Below are positions 25,994-34,801 of a DNA stretch of 64,000 nt, piece after piece (position 1 is the first letter of the stretch; each line of letters starts with the position of its first letter). This DNA is from an uncultured Lachnospiraceae bacterium (GTDB lineage: Bacteria; Bacillota; Clostridia; Lachnospirales; Lachnospiraceae). The notes below the pieces were generated by a model. The model was given only the letters and a program-made list of their open reading frames with translations. It was not told the origin of the DNA and did no database searches. Made by a program: the position numbers and the translations under genes. The stretch lies in contig CABSCP010000010.1 in assembly GCA_902476265.1 (NCBI GenBank), positions 1-64,000 of the forward strand, in the 5' to 3' direction.

Positions 25994-28387
25994 ATGAAAA
26001 GCCTGGATTTTAATGAAAACTGGACTTATAAACATTTAAACAGCAGCGAGAAGCCCATTCCTGTCACGCTGCCCCATGACGCCATGCTGTATGAGGAGAG
26101 GAAGGAAAGCAATCCCGGCGGCGGAAATATCTGCTGGTTTGCAGGCGGGGAATACCTGTACGAAAAGTCCTTTTTCCTGTCGGAGGATATGGCCGAAAAT
26201 CATGTGGAATTTGATTTTGAGGGAGTATACCGCAATGCAGAGGTCTATATAAACGGCGAAAAGGCGGGGGGATGCGCTTACGGTTATACGGATTTTACAG
26301 TGGACGGGGACCGGTTTTTAAAATACGGTGAAGAGAACCGGATTCAGGTTGCCGTTCATAATGAGAAACAGCCCAACAGCCGTTGGTATACCGGCTCCGG
26401 GATCTACCGCCCGGTACGGATGCTGACAGGACCTAAGGAACATATTATGGCGGACGGCGTGAGAATCCGCACCATCAGTATCAACCCGGCGGTGGTGGAG
26501 GTGGAGACACGGACGACCGGGAGCGGTATGGTGCAGGTGGAAATTCTGGAACGGGAAACAGCCGTGGCGAAGGCGGAAGCACAGATACAGGGGGAGAAAG
26601 CGGTCTGCCGGATGACGGTGCCAAAAGCCCGCCTGTGGGAGCCGGGGCATCCCTGGCTGTATACCTGCCGGGTATCTTTTCAGGAGGACAGCGCGGAAGA
26701 ACGTTTTGGTATCCGCATGCTGGAATGGGACAGGGAAAAGGGACTGAGCATCAACGGAAACAGGGTGATTCTGCGGGGCGCCTGTATCCATCATGACAAC
26801 GGACTTCTGGGCGCCTGCTGCTATCCTGACGCGGAAGAGAGGAAGGTTGGCATTCTCATGGAAAACGGCTACAACGCCATCCGTTCCGCTCACAATCCCT
26901 GTTCCCGGGCGCTGCTGGATGCCTGTGACCGTCTGGGAATGCTGGTGATGGACGAATTTGTGGACTGCTGGTACATCCACAAGACAGAATATGATTATGT
27001 GAATGACTTTATGGATAACTGGAAGTTTGATTTAAAGCGGATGGTGGAGAAGGACTATAATCATCCCAGCGTGATCATGTATTCTACAGGCAATGAAGTG
27101 TCGGAAACCGGGCAGAAAAGGGGCATTGAACTGACCGGTATGATGACCCGGTTTCTGCATGCCCAGGACAGCACCAGACCCGTAACCTGCGGCGTCAACA
27201 TTTTCTTTAATTTTTTGAGCTCTATCGGCTTTGGGGTTTACAGCGACGAAAAGGCGAAAAAGGAAGCAGAGAAAGCGGAAAAGGACCGGACAGGGGCAAA
27301 GAAGAAAAAGAAGGTGGGCAGTGAATTTTACAATACCATGGCGGGGCTTTTCGGGGATACCACAATGAAAGTGGGAGCGACCCTTCACGGCTGTGATGTG
27401 AAGACCAGAGATGCCTTTGCCAACATGGATATTGCCGGATATAATTACGGGATTCTGCGCTATGCCCATGATCTGAAAAAGTATCCGCAAAGACTGATTC
27501 TGGGAACGGAAACTTTCTGTAAGGATGCCTATCGTTTTTATGAGCAGGCAAAGGAAAATCCGGGCATCCTGGGGGATTTTGTGTGGGCCGGAATGGATTA
27601 TCTGGGGGAAGTGGGGATCGGCTCCTGGGAATTTGAAGACTATGCGCCTGCAGACCCGGCGGTGGTGGGCTGGCTGACTGCGGGCAGCGGAAGAATCGAT
27701 ATCACGGGAAAACCCAACGGAGAAGCGGCATACACTAAAACGGTATTCGGTCTGACGGATCGGCCGGTCATTGCGGTGAAGCCGGTATATCAGAGAGGAA
27801 AACATTCTCCTTCCGCCTGGAAAATGACCAATGCCATGGAATCCTGGTCCTGGAGAGGATGCAGCGGCTATCCGGCGGAGGTGGAAGTCTATGCCAGAGC
27901 GGCGGAAGCGGAACTTTTTGTCAACGGAAAAAGCGTGGGGCGCAGGAAATTTAAAAAGGATTGCAGGGTGATTTTTCAGACTGCCTATGAGGACGGCGAA
28001 GTGACGGCAGCGGTTTACGACGAAAACGGCAGGGAAATTTCCCGCTCTTCGTTAAGAACGGCAAGCCCCGAAACACGGCTTGCGGCGGTTCCGGAAAAGG
28101 AGGAGATCAAAGCGGGAGAACTGGCCTATATCCGGTTTTCCTATACCGATGAGACAGGCATCGTCAAGCCTATGGAGAGACATATCATCAGCGCCAGGGT
28201 GAAGGGCGGCAGACTGCTCGGCATGGGGAGCGCCTGTCCCTTCCAGAAGGAAAGTTACTTAACGCCCAGAGCGGATACCTATTACGGAGAAGCGCTGGCG
28301 ATTGTACAGGCGGACGGCAGCGGCGATGTTGTGCTGGAAGCATCTGACGGAGAACACGAATGCAAAGCGGTGGTAAGAGTAAGTTGA
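25994..28387 (+). CDS. Glycoside hydrolase family 2 (beta-galactosidase/glucuronidase type)
   Basis: A 797-aa retaining glycosidase with no signal peptide, so probably cytoplasmic. The N-terminal sugar-binding domain has NICWFAGGEYLYEKSF and RWYTGSGIYRPV, the middle is Ig-like, and the TIM barrel contains RGACIHHDNG and RSAHNPCS. Acid/base E368 sits in STGNEVSE and nucleophile candidate E506 in LGTETF. An additional C-terminal Ig-like region follows. It is the first gene of an operon with a GH43 enzyme and an esterase, suggesting removal of side chains from a plant polysaccharide or glycan. Exact sugar specificity is not readable. AAAGGAG precedes the ATG. Confidence 0.9.
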   Translation: MKSLDFNENWTYKHLNSSEKPIPVTLPHDAMLYEERKESNPGGGNICWFAGGEYLYEKSFFLSEDMAENHVEFDFEGVYRNAEVYINGEKAGGCAYGYTDFTVDGDRFLKYGEENRIQVAVHNEKQPNSRWYTGSGIYRPVRMLTGPKEHIMADGVRIRTISINPAVVEVETRTTGSGMVQVEILERETAVAKAEAQIQGEKAVCRMTVPKARLWEPGHPWLYTCRVSFQEDSAEERFGIRMLEWDREKGLSINGNRVILRGACIHHDNGLLGACCYPDAEERKVGILMENGYNAIRSAHNPCSRALLDACDRLGMLVMDEFVDCWYIHKTEYDYVNDFMDNWKFDLKRMVEKDYNHPSVIMYSTGNEVSETGQKRGIELTGMMTRFLHAQDSTRPVTCGVNIFFNFLSSIGFGVYSDEKAKKEAEKAEKDRTGAKKKKKVGSEFYNTMAGLFGDTTMKVGATLHGCDVKTRDAFANMDIAGYNYGILRYAHDLKKYPQRLILGTETFCKDAYRFYEQAKENPGILGDFVWAGMDYLGEVGIGSWEFEDYAPADPAVVGWLTAGSGRIDITGKPNGEAAYTKTVFGLTDRPVIAVKPVYQRGKHSPSAWKMTNAMESWSWRGCSGYPAEVEVYARAAEAELFVNGKSVGRRKFKKDCRVIFQTAYEDGEVTAAVYDENGREISRSSLRTASPETRLAAVPEKEEIKAGELAYIRFSYTDETGIVKPMERHIISARVKGGRLLGMGSACPFQKESYLTPRADTYYGEALAIVQADGSGDVVLEASDGEHECKAVVRVS

Positions 28388-28429
28388 AAAAATTAATGAT
28401 GCGTGCAAGAAAGGAATGAGGGGTAACGG

Positions 28430-29899
28430 ATGAAAAATCAGAGGAAAAAGCAGGCGGTAAATCCCTATCTGCCGAGCTTTGAATATGTGCCGGACGGGGA
28501 ACCCCATATTTTTGACGGACGGGTGTATGTATACGGTTCCCATGACAAATTCAACGGCTGGAATTTTTGCCTGAACGATTATGTGTGCTGGTCGGCGCCT
28601 GTAGAGGATCTGGCGGACTGGAGGTATGAGGGAGTTATTTACCGCAGGATACAGGACCCGGACGGGAAGGAAAAGGCTGTTTTTAACGGAATGGCGGCGC
28701 CGGACGCCTGCAAAGGGCCGGACGGCAGATATTATCTCTACTACTTTATAGGCGGAAACGGGATGATCGCGGTGGCCGTGTGCGATACGCCGGCGGGAAA
28801 ATATCAGTATCTGGGCCATGTCCGTTATGAGGACGGCACGCCCATCGGGAAAAAGGGAGAACCGCTGCAGTTTGATCCCGGCATATTCATTGACGATGAC
28901 GGAAGAATCTATCTTTACAGCGGCTTTGGGCTCAGTAACAATCCCATTCTGCTGAGGGGACACAAGCCGTCTCTGCACGGACCTATGTGCTATGAACTCT
29001 GTGAAGATATGCTGACAGTGAAAAAAGGGCCTTCCTATATCGGCGTCAAGGGAGAAAAGGAATCCGTGGGCACGTCCTATGAAGGCCATGCCTTCCTGGA
29101 GGCCAGCTCTCTGCGGAAATTCAACGGAACCTATTACTTCATTTACAGTTCTCTGCAGAGCCATGAACTGTGTTATGCGGTCAGCAGCAGGCCCGACGGC
29201 GGTTTTACCTATGGAGGAACGCTGGTGAGCAACGGGGATATCGGACTTTTCGGAAGAAAAAAAGAAGATGCGGTCAATTATACCGGCAATACCCACGGGA
29301 GCCTGATTGAAATCAACGGAAAATACTATGTGTTTTATCACCGCCAGACCAATCGGAAGCAGTTTTCCCGGCAGGCGTGCGCGGAAGAAATCCGATTTGA
29401 AGACGGGAAATTTTATCAGGCAGAGATCACATCCTGCGGTTTAAACGGCGGACCTCTTTCGGGAGAAGGAATATATGAAGCGCGGATCGCCTGCCATCTC
29501 ACATCGAAAAAGGGGGCACGCTGGTATTGGGCACTGAAAGGCCCCAGAGGAATCCATCCCTATTTTACACAGAGCGGGCGGGATAGAGAAAACCACCCGG
29601 ATCAATATATCGCAAATATGTGCGACGGTGCCACGGCAGGGTTTAAATATTTCGACCTTTCCGACACGGACAGGGTGAGAGTGTGCCTCAGAGGACGCGC
29701 AGAAGGCTGTATGGAGGTGACGGAAAAGCCGGGCGGGGAAATCCTGGCACGGATTCCCGTCAGCATAAAATCGGCAAAAGCGGTGTTTGGCGGACGGTTA
29801 AAGCCTTTGGACGGTGTTCATGCCCTGTATTTTACTTATCGGGGAAAAGGACATCCGGATTTTCTGGCATTTCAGCTGAAAAGAGGGAGGAAAAACTGA
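28430..29899 (+). CDS. Glycoside hydrolase family 43 (arabinofuranosidase/xylosidase-like)
   Basis: A 489-aa inverting glycosidase with a five-bladed beta-propeller and no signal peptide. The start (PDGEPHIFDGRVYVYGSHD) supplies the catalytic base region, FDPGIF (D149) the middle aspartate, and LEASSLRKF (E224) the proton donor, in the order usual for GH43. Residues ~360-489 form an additional beta-rich domain, possibly a carbohydrate-binding module. It starts 42 bases after the GH2 gene and is followed by an esterase, consistent with attack on arabinose- or xylose-decorated glycans. That substrate is inferred from family and neighbours. Confidence 0.88.
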   Translation: MKNQRKKQAVNPYLPSFEYVPDGEPHIFDGRVYVYGSHDKFNGWNFCLNDYVCWSAPVEDLADWRYEGVIYRRIQDPDGKEKAVFNGMAAPDACKGPDGRYYLYYFIGGNGMIAVAVCDTPAGKYQYLGHVRYEDGTPIGKKGEPLQFDPGIFIDDDGRIYLYSGFGLSNNPILLRGHKPSLHGPMCYELCEDMLTVKKGPSYIGVKGEKESVGTSYEGHAFLEASSLRKFNGTYYFIYSSLQSHELCYAVSSRPDGGFTYGGTLVSNGDIGLFGRKKEDAVNYTGNTHGSLIEINGKYYVFYHRQTNRKQFSRQACAEEIRFEDGKFYQAEITSCGLNGGPLSGEGIYEARIACHLTSKKGARWYWALKGPRGIHPYFTQSGRDRENHPDQYIANMCDGATAGFKYFDLSDTDRVRVCLRGRAEGCMEVTEKPGGEILARIPVSIKSAKAVFGGRLKPLDGVHALYFTYRGKGHPDFLAFQLKRGRKN

Positions 29900-29963
29900 A
29901 AATCCTTCCGGACTACGATTGATACATAACGCAGGTTCCCTGCGATATGCAGGAGGTATGAAA

Positions 29964-31001
29964 ATGAAAAAACACGGAAAGAGAACGGCAGCGGCAGTCC
30001 TGGCGGCGGCAGCGATCGGGACAGTGCTGATCTGCAACAGAGGGCTTGTGAGGATCGTCTGGCATAATCTCTATTCTCCCGGGGTGAAGCTGGATACCAC
30101 ACCGGAGTGGACGGGAGGAAAATCATGGGAGAAGCTGCCTTATTCCGATGTGTCGGAATCAGACTATCTGAATCTTTATGTACCGGAAGATACAGAGCCT
30201 ATGCCGCTTTTGATCCTGGTGCACGGGGGCGGATTTGTGAGCAATGACTGCGAATCCAGGCAGGCACAGTTCATGTACCGGTATTTCCGGGACCACGGGT
30301 ACGCCTGCGCTTCCGTCAATTACAGGCTGGCCCAGGAGGCTCTGTATCCTGCGGCAATCGAGGATGTAAAAGCGGCGGTGCGTTTTCTGCGGGCCAATGC
30401 AAAGGAATACGGGTATGATCCGGACCGATTTGCCATCTGGGGAGAGTCGGCGGGAGGATATCTGGCAGCCATGGCTGCGGTGACCCCGGATGATGCGTCT
30501 TCCGGCGTAACGTTTACAGGGGAAGAACGGTTGACAGAGCCGGTATCCGGAGAGGTTTCAGCGCTGATAGACTTCTATGGCATCATGGATATGGACCTTC
30601 TGTCCGCCGATTTTAAAAGGGAAGGGATTCCGGACTGGCTGTTGACCATTTCCGCCCTTCCCTTAAACAGAAATTTAAAAGGATTTGAAAGCGTGGAGGA
30701 CATGTGGGTGGGGCAGGATGTGACGGCCTGCTCCAAAGAGGAGCTGGAAAAGATGAGCCCCCGCGGTTATCTTTGGCAGAAGTCAGAGCTGGAAACGCTG
30801 ATTTACCACGGAGACTGCGATTTGTCGGTGGCCCTCTCACAGTCAGAACGTCTGGCAAAAGAATGCAGGGCTGTCTGGGGAAGTGAGAAAGTGGAGTTTC
30901 GGATTTTTGAAGGTTACAAACATGCGGATGACCGTTTTTATACAGAGGAGCAGCTGGAAGAGGTGAAGGATTTCCTGGACCAAGCGTTTGGAGAAGAATA
31001 A
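29964..31001 (+). CDS. Membrane-anchored alpha/beta hydrolase (acetyl-esterase-like)
   Basis: A 345-aa serine esterase of the hormone-sensitive lipase-like or BD-FAE group. It has the oxyanion-hole motif LVHGGGF, nucleophile S162 in GESAGG, an acidic residue in HGDCDL and a histidine in GYKHADDRF. A basic N-terminus and a hydrophobic segment (~7-24) suggest a membrane anchor with the enzyme outside, unlike the two upstream glycosidases. The ATG at 29964 is preferred because CAGGAGGT is 7 bases before it; the ATG at 29958 is too close. It may remove acetyl or feruloyl groups from glycans before uptake. Confidence 0.82.
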   Translation: MKKHGKRTAAAVLAAAAIGTVLICNRGLVRIVWHNLYSPGVKLDTTPEWTGGKSWEKLPYSDVSESDYLNLYVPEDTEPMPLLILVHGGGFVSNDCESRQAQFMYRYFRDHGYACASVNYRLAQEALYPAAIEDVKAAVRFLRANAKEYGYDPDRFAIWGESAGGYLAAMAAVTPDDASSGVTFTGEERLTEPVSGEVSALIDFYGIMDMDLLSADFKREGIPDWLLTISALPLNRNLKGFESVEDMWVGQDVTACSKEELEKMSPRGYLWQKSELETLIYHGDCDLSVALSQSERLAKECRAVWGSEKVEFRIFEGYKHADDRFYTEEQLEEVKDFLDQAFGEE

Positions 31002-31018
31002 GCTTGAGATAAGCATAA

Positions 31019-31047
31019 TTGACAAAAAAATATAAAAAAATTATTAA
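31019..31047 (+). promoter_or_regulatory. Second candidate promoter upstream of GH3
   Basis: TTGACA, 17-bp A-rich spacer, TATTAA (4/6). It lies 180 bases before the GH3 start and upstream of the LytTR-type boxes; it may give basal transcription. Confidence 0.35.
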
Positions 31048-31086
31048 ATATCACCAATACAAAAGATAATCTGCCTAAAAATAATT

Positions 31087-31154
31087 ACCGTTTGCGTTGA
31101 AAAATATACCGTTTGCGTGGACGGCGCGCCGTGAGAATTTACGGATGCTATAAT
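31087..31154 (+). promoter_or_regulatory. LytTR-type operator and promoter of the second GH3 gene
   Basis: Two near-identical direct repeats, TACCGTTTGCGT at 31086 and 31107, have an exact 21-bp period (two DNA turns). Extended -10 TGC-TATAAT is at 31149, 41 bases after the start of the second box (31108). No -35 element lies at the proper distance, as in an activator-dependent promoter. Confidence 0.62.
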
Positions 31155-31228
31155 TCATAACAATGGAAGTCCAAAGCAGGGATCTTTTCAAAACGCTGAG
31201 GGCGGAAAAAATTCTACAGGAGGGAATT

Positions 31229-34200
31229 ATGAAAAGAGGCAGCAAATCCACAAAGGTGTGGCGCGGAATGACGGCAGCTACGGCATCGCTTTTATCCATC
31301 GCGGTGGGCGGGCTGGCAATTGCCAATGTCAATGCCGCGTTCATCAACAGCAGACTGGGCACGTCCAACTATAAGACAGTGGACAAGGGGGAAGAGAGTC
31401 AGACGGACGCGATTTATTTCGATTCCGAGTACACCTCCCTGGCGGATCTTGTGAAAGCCAAGGAAGAGCTGGCAGAACAGATTTCGGAAGAAGGAAGCGT
31501 ATTGTTCAAGAACAACAATCAGGCGCTTCCAATTAACAAAGAGACGGAAACCGTGACTTTATGGGGAATGAATTCCCACACCCCCACACTGGGCGGTATG
31601 ATCGGGTCCTCCACGGCGGTGGATGCAGAACACGGCCAGATCGCATACGGACTGGAAGAAGCGCTTGCAGAAAAAGGCTTTTCCATGAATCAGGATATGA
31701 TAAAGCTGTATTCCGGGGAAGCGGCAATGGCTTACGCCCGCACCGGTTTTGGACAGACCGGCCACGGACTGGCGCCGGCTTTCGGCATGGTCTATGAGAA
31801 CCCGGCATCCTATCCGATCGGAGAAATTCCGGCGAGCCTTTATACGGAGGAATTGCTGGCTTCTGCAGACAATACGGCAGCCCTGGTGGTGATTTCCCGT
31901 GACAGTTCTGAAGCGGCAGACTATAATCCGAATATGACGAACGGAACGGAAGGCGACAGCTTTGAACGTCCGCTGGCTCTTTCCGATTATGAAAAAGAGA
32001 TGATCGGACTTGCAAAGGCCCACAGCACCAAGGTGGTTGTACTGATCAATGCGGACAATCCGGTGGAAATCGAAGAACTGAAAAATGATGAGGAAATTGA
32101 TTCCATCCTTTGGGTAGGAGCGCCCGGCATCAATGGCTTTAAAGGTGTGGCGGATGTGATCAGCGGTGATGCGAATCCTTCCGGACATATTTCCGACACC
32201 TATGCGGTGAATTCCGCTTCCTCACCTGCCATGGCAAACTATGGCGTATACCTCTACACAAATTCCACCCAGGCCGGGGCGGCTGCAGAACTGACAGAAG
32301 CCAATAAAGCGGACTGGTATGTGGTGGAGACGGAAGGCATTTACAACGGTTACAAATATTATGAAACAAGATATGAGGATGCGGTTTTAGGACAGGGCAA
32401 TGCGATGTCTGAGGCGGGAACGTCCGGCGGTGCGTGGAATTATGAAGATGAGGTTACCTATCCTTTTGGCTATGGCATCTCCTATACCACCTTTGACCAG
32501 AAACTGGAATCGGTGGATGTGGAAATCGGAGGCCAGGGCAAGGCCGCTGTAAAGGTGACAAATACCGGCGATGTGGCGGGAAAATCCGTGGCACAGCTAT
32601 ATGTGCAGGCACCCTATACCGCGGGGGGACTGGAAAAAGCTTCCGTTCAGCTGATCGGTTTTGCAAAGTCATCCGTTTTGGAGCCCGGCGCTTCCGAAAC
32701 CCTGACAGTTGAATTTGACCCTCAGTATATGGCCAGCTATGACGAAACCGCAGTGAAAGCGGACGGCAGCGCAGGCGCATGGGTGCTGGATGCGGGCGAT
32801 TATTATTTCGCCATCGGCAACGGCGCGCATGAAGCGCTCAACAATGTGCTGGCAAATAAAACGGGCAGCGCCGAAGGCCTTGTAAAAACAACGGAAGAAG
32901 AAACAATCAATCCGGAGAACGCGAAGAAGTGGAATTTGGGTTCCAAAGACACGGAAACCTATTCCGTAAATGTAGGAAATGCCCTGCAGGACTGCGATAT
33001 TAACAAACTGATTCCCGGCACGGCGGAATATGTAACCAGGGCGGACTGGACAAAGGGGTGGAAAACAGTGGAATCCATCACTCCTACGGAAGAAATGATG
33101 AAGGGGCTGACCAACTCCCTGTATGCGCTGACCGAAAACGGCGACGGTGTTACCTGGGGCGCCGACAACGGCCTGAAATTGATCGACTTCATGCTCACCG
33201 ATGAAAACGGTAACTATGCGGGTGTGGTGGATATCAATGACCCCATGTGGGATCTGCTGATGGATCAGATCACGCTGGATGAAGCGATCCAGTTTATCGA
33301 AAAAGGCGGCGATGATATCGAGAACATTGATTCCATCCTGCTTCCCAGGACCTATGAGAACGACGGACCGCTGGGATTCACCTATGACCAGGTGGGCGGC
33401 TATTTCATCAGATGGTCCACAGACCTTGCGGCAGAACCTACCTATGTAAAAGAAACGGACGAGTATGGCACTTATGCGATGAACTCCATGCCTACGGAAC
33501 CTGTTGTGGCAGCTACCTTTAATACGGAGCTGGTGGTGCGTGAAGGGGAACTGATGGGCGAGGACGGCCTTTGGGCAAATGAAAGCGGCATTATCGGGCC
33601 CGGCATGAACCTGCACAGAACACCCTACTGCGCAAGAAACCATGAGTACTATTCCGAGGATTCCATGCTGACAAACCTGATGGGCACCGCGGTATGCGAA
33701 GGCGGAAAATCGAAAGGCCTGATGATGGAACCCAAACATTTTGCTTTTAACCATCAGGAAATGAACCGTTCCGGGATGTCCACCTTCTTTACGGAGCAGG
33801 CGGCCCGTGAAAATGAGCTCCGCGGATTCCAGGGAGCGATGCAGACCAATGCAGCGGACGGCATCATGACAGCATTTAACCGTGCGGGAACTGTTTTTGT
33901 AGGCGCACACGAAGGTTCTCTGGTACAGATCGCCAGAAATGAATGGGGATATAACGGCTGGATTGTAACCGATATGATCAATGGCGCGGATTATATGAAC
34001 TGGAAGGATGTCACTTTTGCAGGCGGCGGAAACTGCCTCACAACTTCCGCTTATGATACCTCTGAAATCGGAACCATGGCAGCGTCTAAAAATGTCATTG
34101 CCAAAGATACCGCGTTCCAGGAAATGATGAAGCACAATATCAAATTCTGGCTGTATAAGCTTGCCGGAAGCAATGCCATGAACGGCATCACCAACACAAC

Positions 34201-34330
34201 GGAACTGGTGTATGTGTTCACCTGGTGGCAGTATGCGCTGATTGCAGCGATCACGGTATTCGGCGTGCTGACCGTTGCGTTCGCAGCGGTATACGGTATT
34301 AAGACCGTAAAATCCAAAAAAGAAGAGTAG
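31229..34330 (+). CDS. Membrane-anchored GH3 glycoside hydrolase with reversed domain order
   Basis: Paralogue of the gene at 81, also exactly 1033 aa from the chosen ATG. That ATG has ACAGGAGGG upstream; the open frame runs 22 codons further 5' without a ribosome site. The N-terminus again has VWRGMTAATAS, and the C-terminus a single hydrophobic segment with a basic tail. Acid/base candidate E228 (SRDSSEAAD) comes before nucleophile candidate D915 (WIVTDM), reversed from canonical GH3 order. Between them are YPFGYGISYTTF and the FnIII-like part. It is followed by the 4-helix partner gene, as in the first copy. It probably digests oligosaccharides at the outer face of the membrane. Confidence 0.88.
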   Translation: MKRGSKSTKVWRGMTAATASLLSIAVGGLAIANVNAAFINSRLGTSNYKTVDKGEESQTDAIYFDSEYTSLADLVKAKEELAEQISEEGSVLFKNNNQALPINKETETVTLWGMNSHTPTLGGMIGSSTAVDAEHGQIAYGLEEALAEKGFSMNQDMIKLYSGEAAMAYARTGFGQTGHGLAPAFGMVYENPASYPIGEIPASLYTEELLASADNTAALVVISRDSSEAADYNPNMTNGTEGDSFERPLALSDYEKEMIGLAKAHSTKVVVLINADNPVEIEELKNDEEIDSILWVGAPGINGFKGVADVISGDANPSGHISDTYAVNSASSPAMANYGVYLYTNSTQAGAAAELTEANKADWYVVETEGIYNGYKYYETRYEDAVLGQGNAMSEAGTSGGAWNYEDEVTYPFGYGISYTTFDQKLESVDVEIGGQGKAAVKVTNTGDVAGKSVAQLYVQAPYTAGGLEKASVQLIGFAKSSVLEPGASETLTVEFDPQYMASYDETAVKADGSAGAWVLDAGDYYFAIGNGAHEALNNVLANKTGSAEGLVKTTEEETINPENAKKWNLGSKDTETYSVNVGNALQDCDINKLIPGTAEYVTRADWTKGWKTVESITPTEEMMKGLTNSLYALTENGDGVTWGADNGLKLIDFMLTDENGNYAGVVDINDPMWDLLMDQITLDEAIQFIEKGGDDIENIDSILLPRTYENDGPLGFTYDQVGGYFIRWSTDLAAEPTYVKETDEYGTYAMNSMPTEPVVAATFNTELVVREGELMGEDGLWANESGIIGPGMNLHRTPYCARNHEYYSEDSMLTNLMGTAVCEGGKSKGLMMEPKHFAFNHQEMNRSGMSTFFTEQAARENELRGFQGAMQTNAADGIMTAFNRAGTVFVGAHEGSLVQIARNEWGYNGWIVTDMINGADYMNWKDVTFAGGGNCLTTSAYDTSEIGTMAASKNVIAKDTAFQEMMKHNIKFWLYKLAGSNAMNGITNTTELVYVFTWWQYALIAAITVFGVLTVAFAAVYGIKTVKSKKEE

Positions 34331-34348
34331 GACAAAGGAGGTAAATTC

Positions 34349-34747
34349 ATGAAAAAATATTTGGAAAATAAAGCTGCCGGTTTTTATCTGACAGCAGCGG
34401 CGGCGGTTCTCTCCTTTGCAGGGATCTTCGTTTACATGACGGTGATGTACAAATTCACGCCGGTTTATATCCTGCTGATCGCAGCCGCCGTCCTGGCGGC
34501 GGCAGGGCTTGTACTGGCCTGTGTAAAGGGCGGGAAGGAAGCGCTTAACTGGCTTCCTGTATTGAATGCGGTGCTGATGGCCCAGGCTGCAGTATGGAGC
34601 TTTTTTGTAATGGTGAACCAGATCGGATATGTGATCGCTTCCCTGGATCCGGTCAGCACGATTACCACATTCATCTTCTTCGTTGCGGTAGCCGCCGCAG
34701 CGATGATCCTGAATATTGCCGCAGCGTTTTCAGGCCTTGAAAAATAA
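34349..34747 (+). CDS. Small four-helix membrane protein, second copy
   Basis: A 132-aa protein with four hydrophobic segments, starting 18 bases after the GH3 stop with AAAGGAGG before the ATG. It resembles the protein at 3196 at the N-terminus (K-AAGFYL) and in layout. No known domain. The repeated association with a double-anchored GH3 enzyme argues for a shared role at the membrane. Confidence 0.8.
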   Translation: MKKYLENKAAGFYLTAAAAVLSFAGIFVYMTVMYKFTPVYILLIAAAVLAAAGLVLACVKGGKEALNWLPVLNAVLMAQAAVWSFFVMVNQIGYVIASLDPVSTITTFIFFVAVAAAAMILNIAAAFSGLEK

Positions 34748-34752
34748 GCATA

Positions 34753-34790
34753 GCAAAAGCCGCAGGTGTAAAAATGCCTGCGGCTTTTGC
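34753..34790. terminator. Terminator between convergent GH3 and symporter genes
   Basis: GCAAAAGCCGCAGG pairs perfectly (14 bp) with CCTGCGGCTTTTGC over ten bases. A and T tracts within the stem let it act in both directions. Confidence 0.85.
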
Positions 34791-34801
34791 GTTGTCAGCG
34801 A

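Noticed and set aside
31086..31118. AraC/XylS-type operator
   Set aside because: A 21-bp direct repeat before a weak -35 also suits AraC activators, but no AraC gene is in the window and the core sequence fits the LytTR consensus better.
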